Shown here: in pieces, positions 18,284-27,619 of the stretch
Numbering within the stretch: the stretch's first letter is position 1
How the letters are laid out: each line of letters starts with the position of its first letter
Assembly: GCA_019359395.1 (NCBI GenBank)
Contig: JAHHHK010000042.1
Location: forward strand, 1 to 63,866
DNA length: 63,866 bases
Direction: 5' to 3'
Origin: Komarekiella atlantica HA4396-MV6
GTDB lineage: Bacteria; Cyanobacteriota; Cyanobacteriia; Cyanobacteriales; Nostocaceae
Made by a program: the position numbers and the translations under genes
Notes under the pieces: generated by a model
Seen by the model: the letters and a program-made list of their open reading frames with translations, nothing else
Database searches by the model: none
Told to the model about the DNA's origin: nothing

Positions 18284-18937
18284 TTAGATTTTAAGCAAGT
18301 CTAAAATTTCATTGAATAGTTGAGTGTATTCACGCCTTGCTTCTGCTGCTGGTCTACCTGTCATTGTCCAAACCGTTATGTTTTGTCCTGGTACATCCGC
18401 AATAACTTCTCGGTCATGAATGATAGTTTTGAGCGATATCACTCCAGGCACAGTTCTTAGAAAGCGAGTAGCTTCATCTTTCAATCGAGTACCCTGTTTA
18501 GCTCTGTTGAGAAAAAGAGTACCTTTAGGTAAACCTTCACGTATTTCCTGAGCTTGATTAATTAACAAAACTGCCTTGAGTGTAGAACTGAGGTCTAGAA
18601 CTTTAGGCTGAATTGGTACTAATACCAGATTTGCCCATGCCAGAATTGCTTTTGTTTCATCATCTAAACGCCCCGCTGGCCCATCAACTATGAGGTAATC
18701 ATACTGTTTAGCTAGCTTAGGCATTTCTTTAAACAGTTCGTCTTTGTCGTGAATCACTTTGAAAGCAATAGGTTTCTCTAGGTTATTAATCCATTGAGAT
18801 GATGACGTTTGGGAATCAGCATCGACAAGCAGCGTGCTATAACCTTTTTTAATAGCCAGATAGTAGGCGAGATGTACAGCGGTTGTAGATTTTCCTGTAC
18901 CGCCTTTTTGGTTAGCGATCGCAATAATTTGCGACAT
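18284..18937 (-). CDS. parA: ParA-family partition ATPase
   Basis: A 217-residue protein that begins [15 protein letters not shown], the deviant Walker A of ParA/MinD ATPases (KGGTGKS at 11-17). [14 protein letters not shown] gives the A' motif, and [13 protein letters not shown] gives Walker B. The small size and lack of an N-terminal HTH place it with the short type Ib-like ParA proteins. It moves plasmid copies apart together with ParB just downstream. Confidence 0.9.
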   Translation of the reverse strand: MSQIIAIANQKGGTGKSTTAVHLAYYLAIKKGYSTLLVDADSQTSSSQWINNLEKPIAFKVIHDKDELFKEMPKLAKQYDYLIVDGPAGRLDDETKAILAWANLVLVPIQPKVLDLSSTLKAVLLINQAQEIREGLPKGTLFLNRAKQGTRLKDEATRFLRTVPGVISLKTIIHDREVIADVPGQNITVWTMTGRPAAEARREYTQLFNEILDLLKI

Positions 18938-19212
18938 GATTTTCGTACAAACCTATTGATAATGAATTTACACTTATCCAAGTAATAACAGTTAATAATT
19001 TATTTCCTGCAAGTGCAACAACTATTATTACTCAAAAAAAGCTGCTATCACTGCTATGACTCAAAAGCAGTCATATTCGTGAATAACCCTAAGTTTAGCT
19101 TCAAATTACAACAACATAAATCAATTAAAAAATCTAGTTTATCACGATCTAGAAGGAGAATTAGTTGTTTTGCGGCAAGCTATTCTATGCCTTACCGCAA
19201 ATACTTTCGCTG
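18938..19212. promoter_or_regulatory. parAB upstream region with a hairpin
   Basis: No convincing gene lies here. It must hold the parAB promoter (minus strand) and is A+T-rich. A hairpin with arms TTTGCGGcAAG and CTTaCCGCAAA lies at about 19169-19203, just after the stop of the P63C gene, and may end that transcript; no T-run follows it. No ParB-type palindrome like those inside parB is visible here. Confidence 0.4.
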
Positions 19213-19213
19213 A

Positions 19214-20020
19214 CTATCTTATATCCCAACCATCAAATAAATTAGGCTGATCTACTCCGTACTGCCGCCTAACTAACCGCCGTAGTTCGTCCACAGAGTT
19301 AGCCGACTTCATTAAAATCAGCACTGATGTGACGTGAGGGGATAGCCTCTGTTTGGTTTGGTCAGATAGCATTTGATGTATTTTATACTTCCTGCGTCCG
19401 TTCGGGAGGGCTGGGTTAACGACATCGAGCTTGGCTTTTTCCTCTGGTGTCATCCAACCATAGATGAACTCCCAATAGTACAACCCATTTCTGATATTCT
19501 TCTTATGCAGCTTAGTAATACGTGCCAAATTATCCTCAAACTCAGTTTCAAAAACTCGCGTCCAAGGACTTGGGCTAGAAAGAATGCGACAATCATCTGC
19601 GCGTCTTTCTAAGAGTGTCCTCTCCTCACTCCATACTTGCTCAAACCTACTTTTAAGCGAGTCCTCAGCGAGTGCATCAACCAATAGACTTGCTTGGGGT
19701 GAACCCTGTTTATCGAAGTAACGCCAAATGATCCGAACGTCTTTTAGTGATCTCGTGACAGCACTAATTCGGGTGTTATTCACCGTATATGCCGCTGAAA
19801 CTGTAAACGGGTCTAATCCTTGCTCCACAAGCATTTGATACACACGAGGTAAGCTAGACTGTAAACGGGTCAGCCAGTTACGCTTTATACTAATAGGGTC
19901 AAGTATTTGACTTTGAGACATTCGATATTCCTTTGTCTCAATAATCCTTATGGCATCAAACCGATAATTGCCAATGTACAACTCAACGGCTTGTGCCGCT
20001 GTAAAATCTTTATTAGCCAT
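19214..20020 (-). CDS. P63C-domain protein
   Basis: A 268-residue protein. The C-terminal third (IYGWMTPEEKAKLDVVNPALPNG.. then GRRKYKIHQMLS....LSPHVTSVLILM) matches the P63C domain, found in phage and mobile-element proteins and of unknown biochemical role. The N-terminal half is unrecognised. It is transcribed towards parA. A hairpin of inverted repeats (AGACGGG/CCCGTCT at 20078-20099) lies in its upstream region. Confidence 0.6.
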   Translation of the reverse strand: MANKDFTAAQAVELYIGNYRFDAIRIIETKEYRMSQSQILDPISIKRNWLTRLQSSLPRVYQMLVEQGLDPFTVSAAYTVNNTRISAVTRSLKDVRIIWRYFDKQGSPQASLLVDALAEDSLKSRFEQVWSEERTLLERRADDCRILSSPSPWTRVFETEFEDNLARITKLHKKNIRNGLYYWEFIYGWMTPEEKAKLDVVNPALPNGRRKYKIHQMLSDQTKQRLSPHVTSVLILMKSANSVDELRRLVRRQYGVDQPNLFDGWDIR

Positions 20021-20173
20021 GATTCGTCCTTAAAGCTTGCGAATTGTGGTTAGCACTCCCTTGAGAAAGGAGCGCGTAGACGGGCTTTAAAACCCGTCTT
20101 CAGTCAATAATTTCTCATTCTTTGACTTCCTTTATTTTACAGGTTATCTTGTTAAATATCAAGGATAAAAATT

Positions 20174-20410
20174 ATGGGAAAACCAGTTAAAGGTAAGAGA
20201 GGATTTGAGTCGGAAGGTAAAGGAATTGGTGGTAAGGTAGGGACAATTGGTGCTAAATTCCCACCCCAAATAGATGCCTTGCTGCGATCGCTCCCACAAG
20301 TGTTGGGTATAACTACAGCAGAGTATGTTAGAAATGCTGTGATTGCTCAACTAAAAAATGATGGACTGCTTGAAAATGACGCTCCTAGCAAAGAAGCAGG
20401 GACATCGTAA
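20174..20410 (+). CDS. small RHH-like DNA-binding protein
   Basis: A 78-residue protein. A glycine/lysine-rich start is followed by GAKFPPQIDALLRSLPQ...TTAEYVRNAVIAQL, which fits a short β-strand then helix-turn-helix, as in ribbon-helix-helix (CopG/Arc-like) repressors. It may regulate itself or the divergent P63C gene. It overlaps no other gene, and the start follows AAGGATAAAAATT. Confidence 0.5.
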   Translation: MGKPVKGKRGFESEGKGIGGKVGTIGAKFPPQIDALLRSLPQVLGITTAEYVRNAVIAQLKNDGLLENDAPSKEAGTS

Positions 20411-20550
20411 TAGCAATCGCTCAGTTAAAAATAATGGATACTGCAAAAAAAATAAACCGCAGCAAGCGTTGTGAATGATGAAATGCTGCCTAAAGTCTCA
20501 TGCCTAGAGCGTTAATATAGTCAAATTGAGTTTCATTGCTTCCATAAACT

Positions 20551-21753
20551 ATGCCGAAAACTTGGAATCTCAAAGTAGACAGCTATTACCATGCTAACCC
20601 ACACTGCATCATTGCCACTGCCCACATTGACAATTTCCCAACAGACCTACCGTTAGAACCCAATATTAGAGAACCAAATCGCAAAAGTGCAACATACAAA
20701 CAAATCTTTGACTCGCTGACGACCCAACCGGAAAAGTTCTTTGAGCGGCATAGTGGAATAGTACTCTGTGCAAACCAAGTTAAACCGAATAAGAATAAAA
20801 CCTCACTGGAATTAGAAATACTAGAGGCTAGCGAGGGAGGCAACGATGGCGTTATCAACGGAGGTCACACAGTTTTAGCTTTTGAGCAGGCCAGAAATTA
20901 TAAGTACAACTTAGTCCAAGCTAGAGTAAAAGTTACGATTCACATTGGACTCCAGGAAGATGAAGCCAAAGACATAGCCCTGGCATCAAATACGACTTCA
21001 CCTGTAGACTCGCGCTCTAAGGTAAACGCCAGGGGTGATTACCAATTCATCAAGCAATATCTTGCTCAGCTAGAGCGGACACAAGGTAGAAAATTCCGCA
21101 TTGCTTACTATCAGAACCAAAGCGGCGCTCCCAAAAATGGTCAGTGTAATGTCAGCCATCTACTTAAGCTGATTAATTGCTTAGATAGGAATAAATACAA
21201 CCCAGACGGTAGAACAAGAACCAAACACCCACCAGTTAGTAACACACCAAGTCAAATCACAGATAAAGAGCGAGAAAGGTTCACAACTCTACTGCCGCTA
21301 CTGTCACAAGGGCTATGGATAGAACAGAGGTTATATGAAATTATTCAATCACACATTACCAATCCCAGAAGAAAGGGTGTGAATGACTTAGCCTCAATAG
21401 ATACCAGAAAAACTACCCTGCTACCAGATAGTAAGTATTCGTTCGGGTTTGGAGCGCCAGCCGAACTAGCGCTACCGATAGTTGCGTCATATAGAGTATT
21501 CCTAGACAAAGACTACAATTGGATTCTGCCTTTTGATGAGTTCGCCGAAGATTTTCTACAACACATCTGGAGCAACAATTTCCGCAAATATTTAGTCTCA
21601 GAAAAAACAGCCGGGAATACAGTCGGCGCAAAAATCTGTCGCAATCATGAGATTTGGGAAAGTCTATATGTCTCTGCACAAAGCTATCTCAATGGGTGTT
21701 TGGTAAAAATGGTTAACTCTAGCAAGCGTGAAACGCTAACACTCAAAGGATGA
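20551..21753 (+). CDS. AIPR-like protein (abortive-infection family)
   Basis: A 400-residue protein. FFERHSGIVLCANQV and DGVINGGHTVLAFEQ (99-113) match the core of the AIPR family, in which a NNGI-type and an NG.QT-type motif are conserved; here the second reads NGGHT. AIPR proteins are linked to phage-resistance loci, and the family's enzymatic activity is not settled. It is shorter than many AIPR proteins (550-700 residues). A TPR-protein gene follows 37 bases later, suggesting a two-gene unit. The defence role is inference. Confidence 0.55.
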   Translation: MPKTWNLKVDSYYHANPHCIIATAHIDNFPTDLPLEPNIREPNRKSATYKQIFDSLTTQPEKFFERHSGIVLCANQVKPNKNKTSLELEILEASEGGNDGVINGGHTVLAFEQARNYKYNLVQARVKVTIHIGLQEDEAKDIALASNTTSPVDSRSKVNARGDYQFIKQYLAQLERTQGRKFRIAYYQNQSGAPKNGQCNVSHLLKLINCLDRNKYNPDGRTRTKHPPVSNTPSQITDKERERFTTLLPLLSQGLWIEQRLYEIIQSHITNPRRKGVNDLASIDTRKTTLLPDSKYSFGFGAPAELALPIVASYRVFLDKDYNWILPFDEFAEDFLQHIWSNNFRKYLVSEKTAGNTVGAKICRNHEIWESLYVSAQSYLNGCLVKMVNSSKRETLTLKG

Positions 21754-21789
21754 AGGTAAAATTTCAACACTGAACAACAGAACAGTCTT

Positions 21790-22488
21790 ATGCAACAACA
21801 AGAAACAATAGAGGCTTACATTCAAGAGATCGCTAAGTGTGACATTGTACTCGAATTAAGTCCTAATGACTTAAAGACTCTTAAACGCAAAGGCTACACA
21901 CTAGAGAAGTTGTCCCAGCTACAGCTAGAGCAACAGCAGCACGTTGATGCAACTGTCAGTTTAAAGCAAGCGATCGCTATATTTGATGTCGCATTTTCTT
22001 TAATACCCACTGATGCTGAAGCTATTAGTTACAAAGGTATGGCGATTGAAAGACTAGCACAACTATATTCAAGCCGCTTACAGTACACACAAGCACTCTC
22101 AACTTTAAGCCAAGCTGTTGCTACTTATAATACTGCCCTCTACCTTGCTAGTGATGATTTTTGTAATCATGCGCTCAAAGCAAATGCTTTAGAATCAATC
22201 GCTGATTTGCAATTAAACTTGTCCGAGTACATACAGGCTATTGAAAATTATAAAATGGCAATTGCCCATCATGAAACCTCACTTCGGCTCAAACCTTTGA
22301 AAGTGAATACCTTTGCATTAGGGCAAACTTTAAGTAAATTGGGCAACTGTCAAGAACAATTGTCACAAAAGTCAGAAGCGCTAAAAAATTATCGCGCAGC
22401 ACTATCGTTATTTAACAGTGCTTTACCTCCAGGAGATAAACACGTTCGTTATGTAAATCAAAAAATACAAAAACTCGTTTCAAGTTAA
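21790..22488 (+). CDS. TPR-repeat protein
   Basis: A 232-residue protein made of about five tetratricopeptide-like repeats, recognisable by spacing and residues such as A.sYKGMAIERLAQLYSS..QY.QALS and LGQTLSKLGNCQEQLSQ..EALKNYRAALSLF. It is likely a protein-protein scaffold working with the AIPR-like protein directly upstream. There is no signal peptide. Confidence 0.65.
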   Translation: MQQQETIEAYIQEIAKCDIVLELSPNDLKTLKRKGYTLEKLSQLQLEQQQHVDATVSLKQAIAIFDVAFSLIPTDAEAISYKGMAIERLAQLYSSRLQYTQALSTLSQAVATYNTALYLASDDFCNHALKANALESIADLQLNLSEYIQAIENYKMAIAHHETSLRLKPLKVNTFALGQTLSKLGNCQEQLSQKSEALKNYRAALSLFNSALPPGDKHVRYVNQKIQKLVSS

Positions 22489-22708
22489 CATCACACTTAA
22501 TTATCTAATAGAGCGATCGCTTTACCAAGAAAATAACGGTAAAACCAAGTTGTTGTGTCCTTGAGATGGTAACAAGATGGCGAAATATCCTCCAGAAGTG
22601 ATAGTGCTTTTCGTCCGCCTAATAGAGCGATCGCTTTTCTCCAAGTAATCAGTTAAAATCACATTATTTAATGCACATAAACGGGGTTACAGCGTAACCT
22701 CACCTATG
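22489..22708. repeat. intergenic region with paired HIP1-containing repeats and a hairpin
   Basis: TAATAGAGCGATCGCTTT occurs twice (about 22505 and 22619) in similar contexts. A perfect hairpin GGTTAC-agc-GTAACC lies at 22684-22698, 10 bases past the stop of the minus-strand gene, and could terminate it. I see no gene here. Confidence 0.45.
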
Positions 22709-23239
22709 TTAATAGGAGGTGTTTTTGTCAAAGGGCAAACTATCTTCCGGCTCGAAGTTCTGCAAGTCCTGTTCCATTTGGTGGCGGCGTTGGACGTAAG
22801 TTCTGCTGTCTTCAATCCTTTCTTTCATCCGTTCTTCACCAAAATTAATACCTTGTTCTGCGTACCGAGCAGATATTCTGTTGTAGTGTTCAACTTCGCT
22901 TTTCTTGCGCCACTCTTGCTGTTCAAGCGCCCCTTCACTAATGCCTATTTGACGGGCGTATTCGATATACTCTAGTCTGAGGGAACCATCTGGGTTAAAT
23001 TCCCTTTTCTCTTGTTCACTGAAGAAATCATAGGCTTTGTACACTGGCCATGGCTCTGGGTCAGTTTCGTCTAGCCGCTTCCATTCGTCGTACTCTTGTT
23101 TTGCTCTACGAGCGTAACTATCAATTGCTCCTGGATGTTCTCCTTTAGATAACATTTCTTGCCTAGCCTCATCTTTCAAACCCCCATCTGAGTTGAATTC
23201 TTTTTTATTCATGTTTATCCAACGCTTAATTCTCGACAT
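22709..23239 (-). CDS. hypothetical charged protein, divergent from the polymerase-like gene
   Basis: A 176-residue, very hydrophilic and helical protein. The motif KEFN.DG.L (N-terminal KEFNSDGGLKDE and later REFNPDGSLRLE) appears twice, so it has an internal duplication. M10 (MNKKEFNSDGG) is an equally good start. Only 50 bases separate it from the start of the polymerase-like gene on the other strand, so the two share a promoter region and may be functionally linked. Confidence 0.5.
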   Translation of the reverse strand: MSRIKRWINMNKKEFNSDGGLKDEARQEMLSKGEHPGAIDSYARRAKQEYDEWKRLDETDPEPWPVYKAYDFFSEQEKREFNPDGSLRLEYIEYARQIGISEGALEQQEWRKKSEVEHYNRISARYAEQGINFGEERMKERIEDSRTYVQRRHQMEQDLQNFEPEDSLPFDKNTSY

Positions 23240-23289
23240 ATAAAACCTCCGAAAATTTTAATTATTTCTTATTAATCTAGCAACCGCTT

Positions 23290-26200
23290 ATGACTCTTGA
23301 GCTCAAACATTTCGACCCCAGACTTAATCAGTGGATTTATACAGATGATAGTCAAACTAATCCTAAAACAATTTTAGCCGAAAAGCTCAGTAATACTCTA
23401 CTAGAATCTTACTTTCCTAATAAAGATTTTTCATTTGGACACTCAGATGAATATAGTACATCTGAAGATTTGAGAAATCATCCAGAGCAACATATTTTAC
23501 TATTGTCTTCTAAAACTCGATTACTTTATGGAGAAAAAGAATGCTTAGGAACTATTCAAAAAATTTGTCCAGATAGTAAAGACCGGGGAGCTTACGGCTC
23601 TATTTTCCTTGGGGCTTGTAAAAATGCAATTCAGGAAAATTTAAATATTTTGGTAGTAGATGATTCTACTGATAATCCTGGGGGAAATGGAGGGATATTA
23701 TCAAATGATTTAGCATATAAACTAGTTGGTGATTGTTACGGGCAGATTTCAATACAACTGTACGATAAACTAACTCAAAGAGAATCACAACAGGATAAAA
23801 GTTATCGTGTTATTCAGCATCGCTTCGGTTGGAAAGAAGGAGACGGAGAAGATACCACTAAATATCGCTTTGGCAAAGGAACACTCCGACCGTACAAGCT
23901 AGATAAAATTAAATATGCAGACCCTAAAAATGAACCCAAAATAGATATAATTCTCCCTGTAAGTAGTTTCAAAGGAACAGACAAAGATAGACCTGGAGGC
24001 CCTACTAAGCCTCAAATTAAACCAGGGCTATACCAGCAAAATATTTGGTTAGCCGAAAAAGCGCAATCTCAGCAAGGACAGATGTCCATTTCCCAACTGC
24101 TGGCATCTTTCCCCCAAGGACTGAAAGATTTTGTTGAAGAACTAGAGGTACAAGCTCAAAGACTAGCTTCTATCCAAGATGACCCTAGGAAAGTTGCTGC
24201 TTATTATTGTGAGAAATACGAAAAGCGCAAGGAATCAGTTAATCAAAGTAAATCTAATACAAACCAAGAGATTTCTAACCAACAAACAGAGGTTATTAAC
24301 TCGGACGTAGATGAAGATTTAGATACAGATAATGAATTGGGTAATGAGAGTGTTAAAGAAGATTTGTTTATGTATAAGCTCATCAAAGCTGATTTACTGG
24401 GTCATCAACAACTTCTAGAAACAGAAAAAGTAAAGCAGGAATTAAGTAGATTTCTCCAGAGCGAATGGCGAGATATTGCCATTGGGAAAACTTTGACTTT
24501 TGACCGAGGGATGATTATTCCATCCAAAGACTTAAAAAATGGTGAAATCTGCGTCCCCTGGTTTGACGATCAAGAAAAAATTCTTAATTATCGCTCTCCT
24601 TTCCTTAATTCTAACGGTCTATGCGTTTCCAACAATAACTATGTTGAGGATCGACTGGGGCCGGATGGTAAAGACCTCAAAGGCGTAATTATAGTTAGTG
24701 ACGAAGACCACAAGCGCATACAGCAAAGAATTGCAGAGCTAGAAGCCCAAGGTATTGATGTTGATTTTATTGACCCAGAGGAAACAGAATCAGAACGCCA
24801 AGCACGAGATTTCGATGGTGACTGTATTGGTGTGGCACGAGCTAGCTTGTACCCTAACCTGACATCTGAAGCAGAGAGGAAAAACCTTCCCCAAAATGCT
24901 TATGCTCGTACAAAAAAGTTAACTAAGGAATCGTTTTATGATCCTAAAACTGGAATGCAGTTGCCTTTTGAAAAAATCGCCATCCACATGAGCGATAGTA
25001 TTAGTGTAGGAGTAATCAATAATCAGGTAACGGCTGCTGAAGCCTTGGAATCAGAGATTGAAATTCTACGAACTTATGGCACTGATGAACAAAAACTAAA
25101 TTACTTAAATCAAGTTTCAAACCATTACGAAAAGCTCTTTGGAGAAGAAAGCCAGCAATCTCCTAAAATAATTCGGGCAGAATACAAACCATATATGCAA
25201 TCTGTTGTATCCTTAGCTCAGAATCCAACCCAAGAGACTTTAGAACAGGCAATGGAGGTTAACCGTCTCCTTGAACGCCAAGTTACTGAAGAAGGGTGTT
25301 TTCAAAATCAGATAGCGGTTGATCTGTTTAAGAGTTCGAGAACGCCTGACATGGACATTATCAAGGAGAATAAACGCTATCTCCACAGAGATGTCAATTA
25401 TATTAAAGATAAAAAATTAAAAACAGCTTATTTAAACTCTGGGATTACGCCAACTGGTTACTCTCCTGTAGAATTAATCATTAGCCAAACTAATAAATAC
25501 TTTCAACAATCACAGTTAGAATCCCGCCCCATAGTTCAATTCCAAGATTTATTTCGGGGAGTCGAGTTTACCCCACAGCAAAAATTTGCTGCGATCGCTG
25601 CCAAACACGAGTTTGATCAGAAATTCAATGCTGCGGTACGTATGTCCCGGCGGCGCGAAACCGAAAAAGGGCCATCTGCTATTGTTCAAACTCCACAAGG
25701 AGCCTCTCTCGAAATTACCAATCTCACCCGTTATGGACATCCACTAATCTGGAAAGCCCAGACACTTAACATCCGCTTAGAAGAAATTAAATTCACGAAT
25801 AGCACAAGTCCTCACAAATTATTGGCAGTCGCGCAGATAAATGGAGAGATCGAAGAGGATGGTCAACCCGCGTACCGCAAACTAGGTACACTTAGCCAAG
25901 CTACAGTGAGTGATTACAATCTCAAATCGGGGATGACTACGCAAGGAGCCAAAATACTGGAATTTAGGCCAGAGCTTACAACTAGCCAAACCAAATTACT
26001 TTTTGCCAAAGCAGAAGAGGCAGCACAAGCATTTTACGCTTCTATTCCAGAATCAGAGAAACTTCAAGCCGCAGCAGCAGCTTGGAATATTTGTGCATCG
26101 CGCCAGGATGAACTCGAAGTTGCACGAAAAGAAAACACAGACCTAGGAGCGATCGCTAAAAAAGTCTCTAATTTCGCTTTCGCTGCTTTTCCTGATGAAA

Positions 26201-27441
26201 TTGTGTCCCGCCTAGATAAGCTTCAATTCACTGAACTGAAATTAGTCACCCTGAAGAATGAGGCGAATCAGTTTTTAGGTAAAGACTGGAACCCAGATGA
26301 AAAACACCCCATAGAAATCAGAGCCTCTCACCACCCAGTTGGTCATGAACGCCATGTTTCCAGACTAATGTTTGTCCAGGACAGCGACGGTGAATATAAG
26401 GAATTCGCCATGCTCGAAACCAGAACTGGGATCTTGCCTATTGGCACGAAGGCACAAGCTAACATGGTCGGTGGCGAAACCTACACAGCCAAAGCCACTA
26501 TCGGATTACCTGGAAGGGAACCAATTGACATTACTATCAGGGAACTTAGGAACTTTTCCTACGCCCAGCAGACTTTTAACTGCGAACCTGTGACCTTAGA
26601 ATTTGGCACTGTACCAGTTCCCGACCAAACCGTCAAAATCAAACTTGATGGCAAAATCTTGGGTGAGTTAGACAGTGATTCTGTTGAACAATTAAAAAGC
26701 TTTAATTACCTCAAAAATGGTAATCCTCTACAATTGAAACTTACCTCTATCTCTTCTACTGGAGATCAAGCCTTTTTGCTGGGCGAATCTCCCAATGGGA
26801 ATTTACTTAAAATCAATAAAATTAACTTTTACGATTTTAAAGGTCAAACATTCTCGGATCAAAATTACCGTCAAGCGAGCGTAGAAACTTCGGCCTCTAG
26901 ATCCAGAGAAGCTGTATTTTTAAATGGTGAGCCACTCGGTGTGTTGCACTTCAAAAAGGACAAAGACGCACTACGGCAACTTGGACTACTTAAAAACGGT
27001 GAACTTACACCAGCACCCGCTATTCTTCAAAGTAATTTTTCTGTTATTTGCGCCCAAATCGACCCCTCCACCGTTGAATATCCTCAAAACTGGACTAAGG
27101 AGTTTCAGGCTTTTGGTCAATCAGAAATTGACCCTCTTCAAAAGTTCATGATTGAAAAAGAAGGAAGAAGTTCGGAGGAAGGAGGAAGAAGGATGAATAA
27201 GTATGGGGATTCTGACCCCACTCAAATAGGTGCTGCTAAATCTTTGATTCAGCAGGGGACTCTGACCCTTGCTTCCTTTGGTCGCGAGAAGTCAGAGCAT
27301 CGTCCCTCGAACGTCTTCCCTCTGACTTCTGACTTCATTGATAGCAGTGCGCCGATACTCCAAAAAATTAAGGAGCGTCCAACCCAGGGCGAACGCATCT
27401 TAATTGCTAATAAGAATTGGGAAGTAAATTCAAATATATAA
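23290..27441 (+). CDS. single-chain two-barrel RNA polymerase-like protein (YonO/RdRP lineage)
   Basis: A 1383-residue protein. Four features in the right order point to a double-psi β-barrel nucleic-acid polymerase. RSPFL at 435-439 corresponds to R-A-P-T-L of RNAP β'. DFDGD at 507-511 is the metal-binding signature, with all three aspartates present. D569-S-I-S-V-G574-V-I-N-N matches the D..G.IaN stretch after the signature in eukaryotic RNA-dependent RNA polymerases. AVD at 676-678 with K681 matches their AVDxxKtG motif. About 40 residues are inserted between the first two motifs relative to β'. Residues 1-360 and 870-1383 are unassigned; the C-terminal part has repeated β-rich units (L.GE.LG.L..) and ends in repeat-derived sequence (SNVFPLTSD at 1340-1348). 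Known relatives include the phage SPβ polymerase YonO. Activity and template are unknown. Confidence 0.72.
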   Translation: MTLELKHFDPRLNQWIYTDDSQTNPKTILAEKLSNTLLESYFPNKDFSFGHSDEYSTSEDLRNHPEQHILLLSSKTRLLYGEKECLGTIQKICPDSKDRGAYGSIFLGACKNAIQENLNILVVDDSTDNPGGNGGILSNDLAYKLVGDCYGQISIQLYDKLTQRESQQDKSYRVIQHRFGWKEGDGEDTTKYRFGKGTLRPYKLDKIKYADPKNEPKIDIILPVSSFKGTDKDRPGGPTKPQIKPGLYQQNIWLAEKAQSQQGQMSISQLLASFPQGLKDFVEELEVQAQRLASIQDDPRKVAAYYCEKYEKRKESVNQSKSNTNQEISNQQTEVINSDVDEDLDTDNELGNESVKEDLFMYKLIKADLLGHQQLLETEKVKQELSRFLQSEWRDIAIGKTLTFDRGMIIPSKDLKNGEICVPWFDDQEKILNYRSPFLNSNGLCVSNNNYVEDRLGPDGKDLKGVIIVSDEDHKRIQQRIAELEAQGIDVDFIDPEETESERQARDFDGDCIGVARASLYPNLTSEAERKNLPQNAYARTKKLTKESFYDPKTGMQLPFEKIAIHMSDSISVGVINNQVTAAEALESEIEILRTYGTDEQKLNYLNQVSNHYEKLFGEESQQSPKIIRAEYKPYMQSVVSLAQNPTQETLEQAMEVNRLLERQVTEEGCFQNQIAVDLFKSSRTPDMDIIKENKRYLHRDVNYIKDKKLKTAYLNSGITPTGYSPVELIISQTNKYFQQSQLESRPIVQFQDLFRGVEFTPQQKFAAIAAKHEFDQKFNAAVRMSRRRETEKGPSAIVQTPQGASLEITNLTRYGHPLIWKAQTLNIRLEEIKFTNSTSPHKLLAVAQINGEIEEDGQPAYRKLGTLSQATVSDYNLKSGMTTQGAKILEFRPELTTSQTKLLFAKAEEAAQAFYASIPESEKLQAAAAAWNICASRQDELEVARKENTDLGAIAKKVSNFAFAAFPDEIVSRLDKLQFTELKLVTLKNEANQFLGKDWNPDEKHPIEIRASHHPVGHERHVSRLMFVQDSDGEYKEFAMLETRTGILPIGTKAQANMVGGETYTAKATIGLPGREPIDITIRELRNFSYAQQTFNCEPVTLEFGTVPVPDQTVKIKLDGKILGELDSDSVEQLKSFNYLKNGNPLQLKLTSISSTGDQAFLLGESPNGNLLKINKINFYDFKGQTFSDQNYRQASVETSASRSREAVFLNGEPLGVLHFKKDKDALRQLGLLKNGELTPAPAILQSNFSVICAQIDPSTVEYPQNWTKEFQAFGQSEIDPLQKFMIEKEGRSSEEGGRRMNKYGDSDPTQIGAAKSLIQQGTLTLASFGREKSEHRPSNVFPLTSDFIDSSAPILQKIKERPTQGERILIANKNWEVNSNI
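27305..27333 (+). repeat. 29-bp dispersed repeat in frame in the polymerase-like gene
   Basis: Identical over 29 bases to 8329-8357 (minus) in the VirB10-like gene, and read in the same frame as SNVFPLTSD. Here it sits in the last 45 codons, which look like a string of captured repeats. Confidence 0.85.
27385..27401 (+). repeat. 17-bp dispersed repeat CAGGGCGAACGCATCTT
   Basis: This copy is read as QGERIL near the end of the polymerase-like protein. The same bases occur inverted at 28920-28936, where they form the start of the next ORF (MRSPW), and directly at 63741-63758 inside the truncated Rpn-type ORF. Confidence 0.7.
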
Positions 27442-27619
27442 AACAAAGCCAGATAACTGAGATAAATAGTCAGGGCAAATCAAAGTATCAACTCAGATAT
27501 TAAAAACTTATAATTTGTGATGGAGATGTAATTTTAAATTAACAATTAGTAGAAAGTAGGCAACATTAGTTAGCTGACTACAACCCGAAATCTAAAAGTA
27601 GTTACAGCCTAATTAAATG

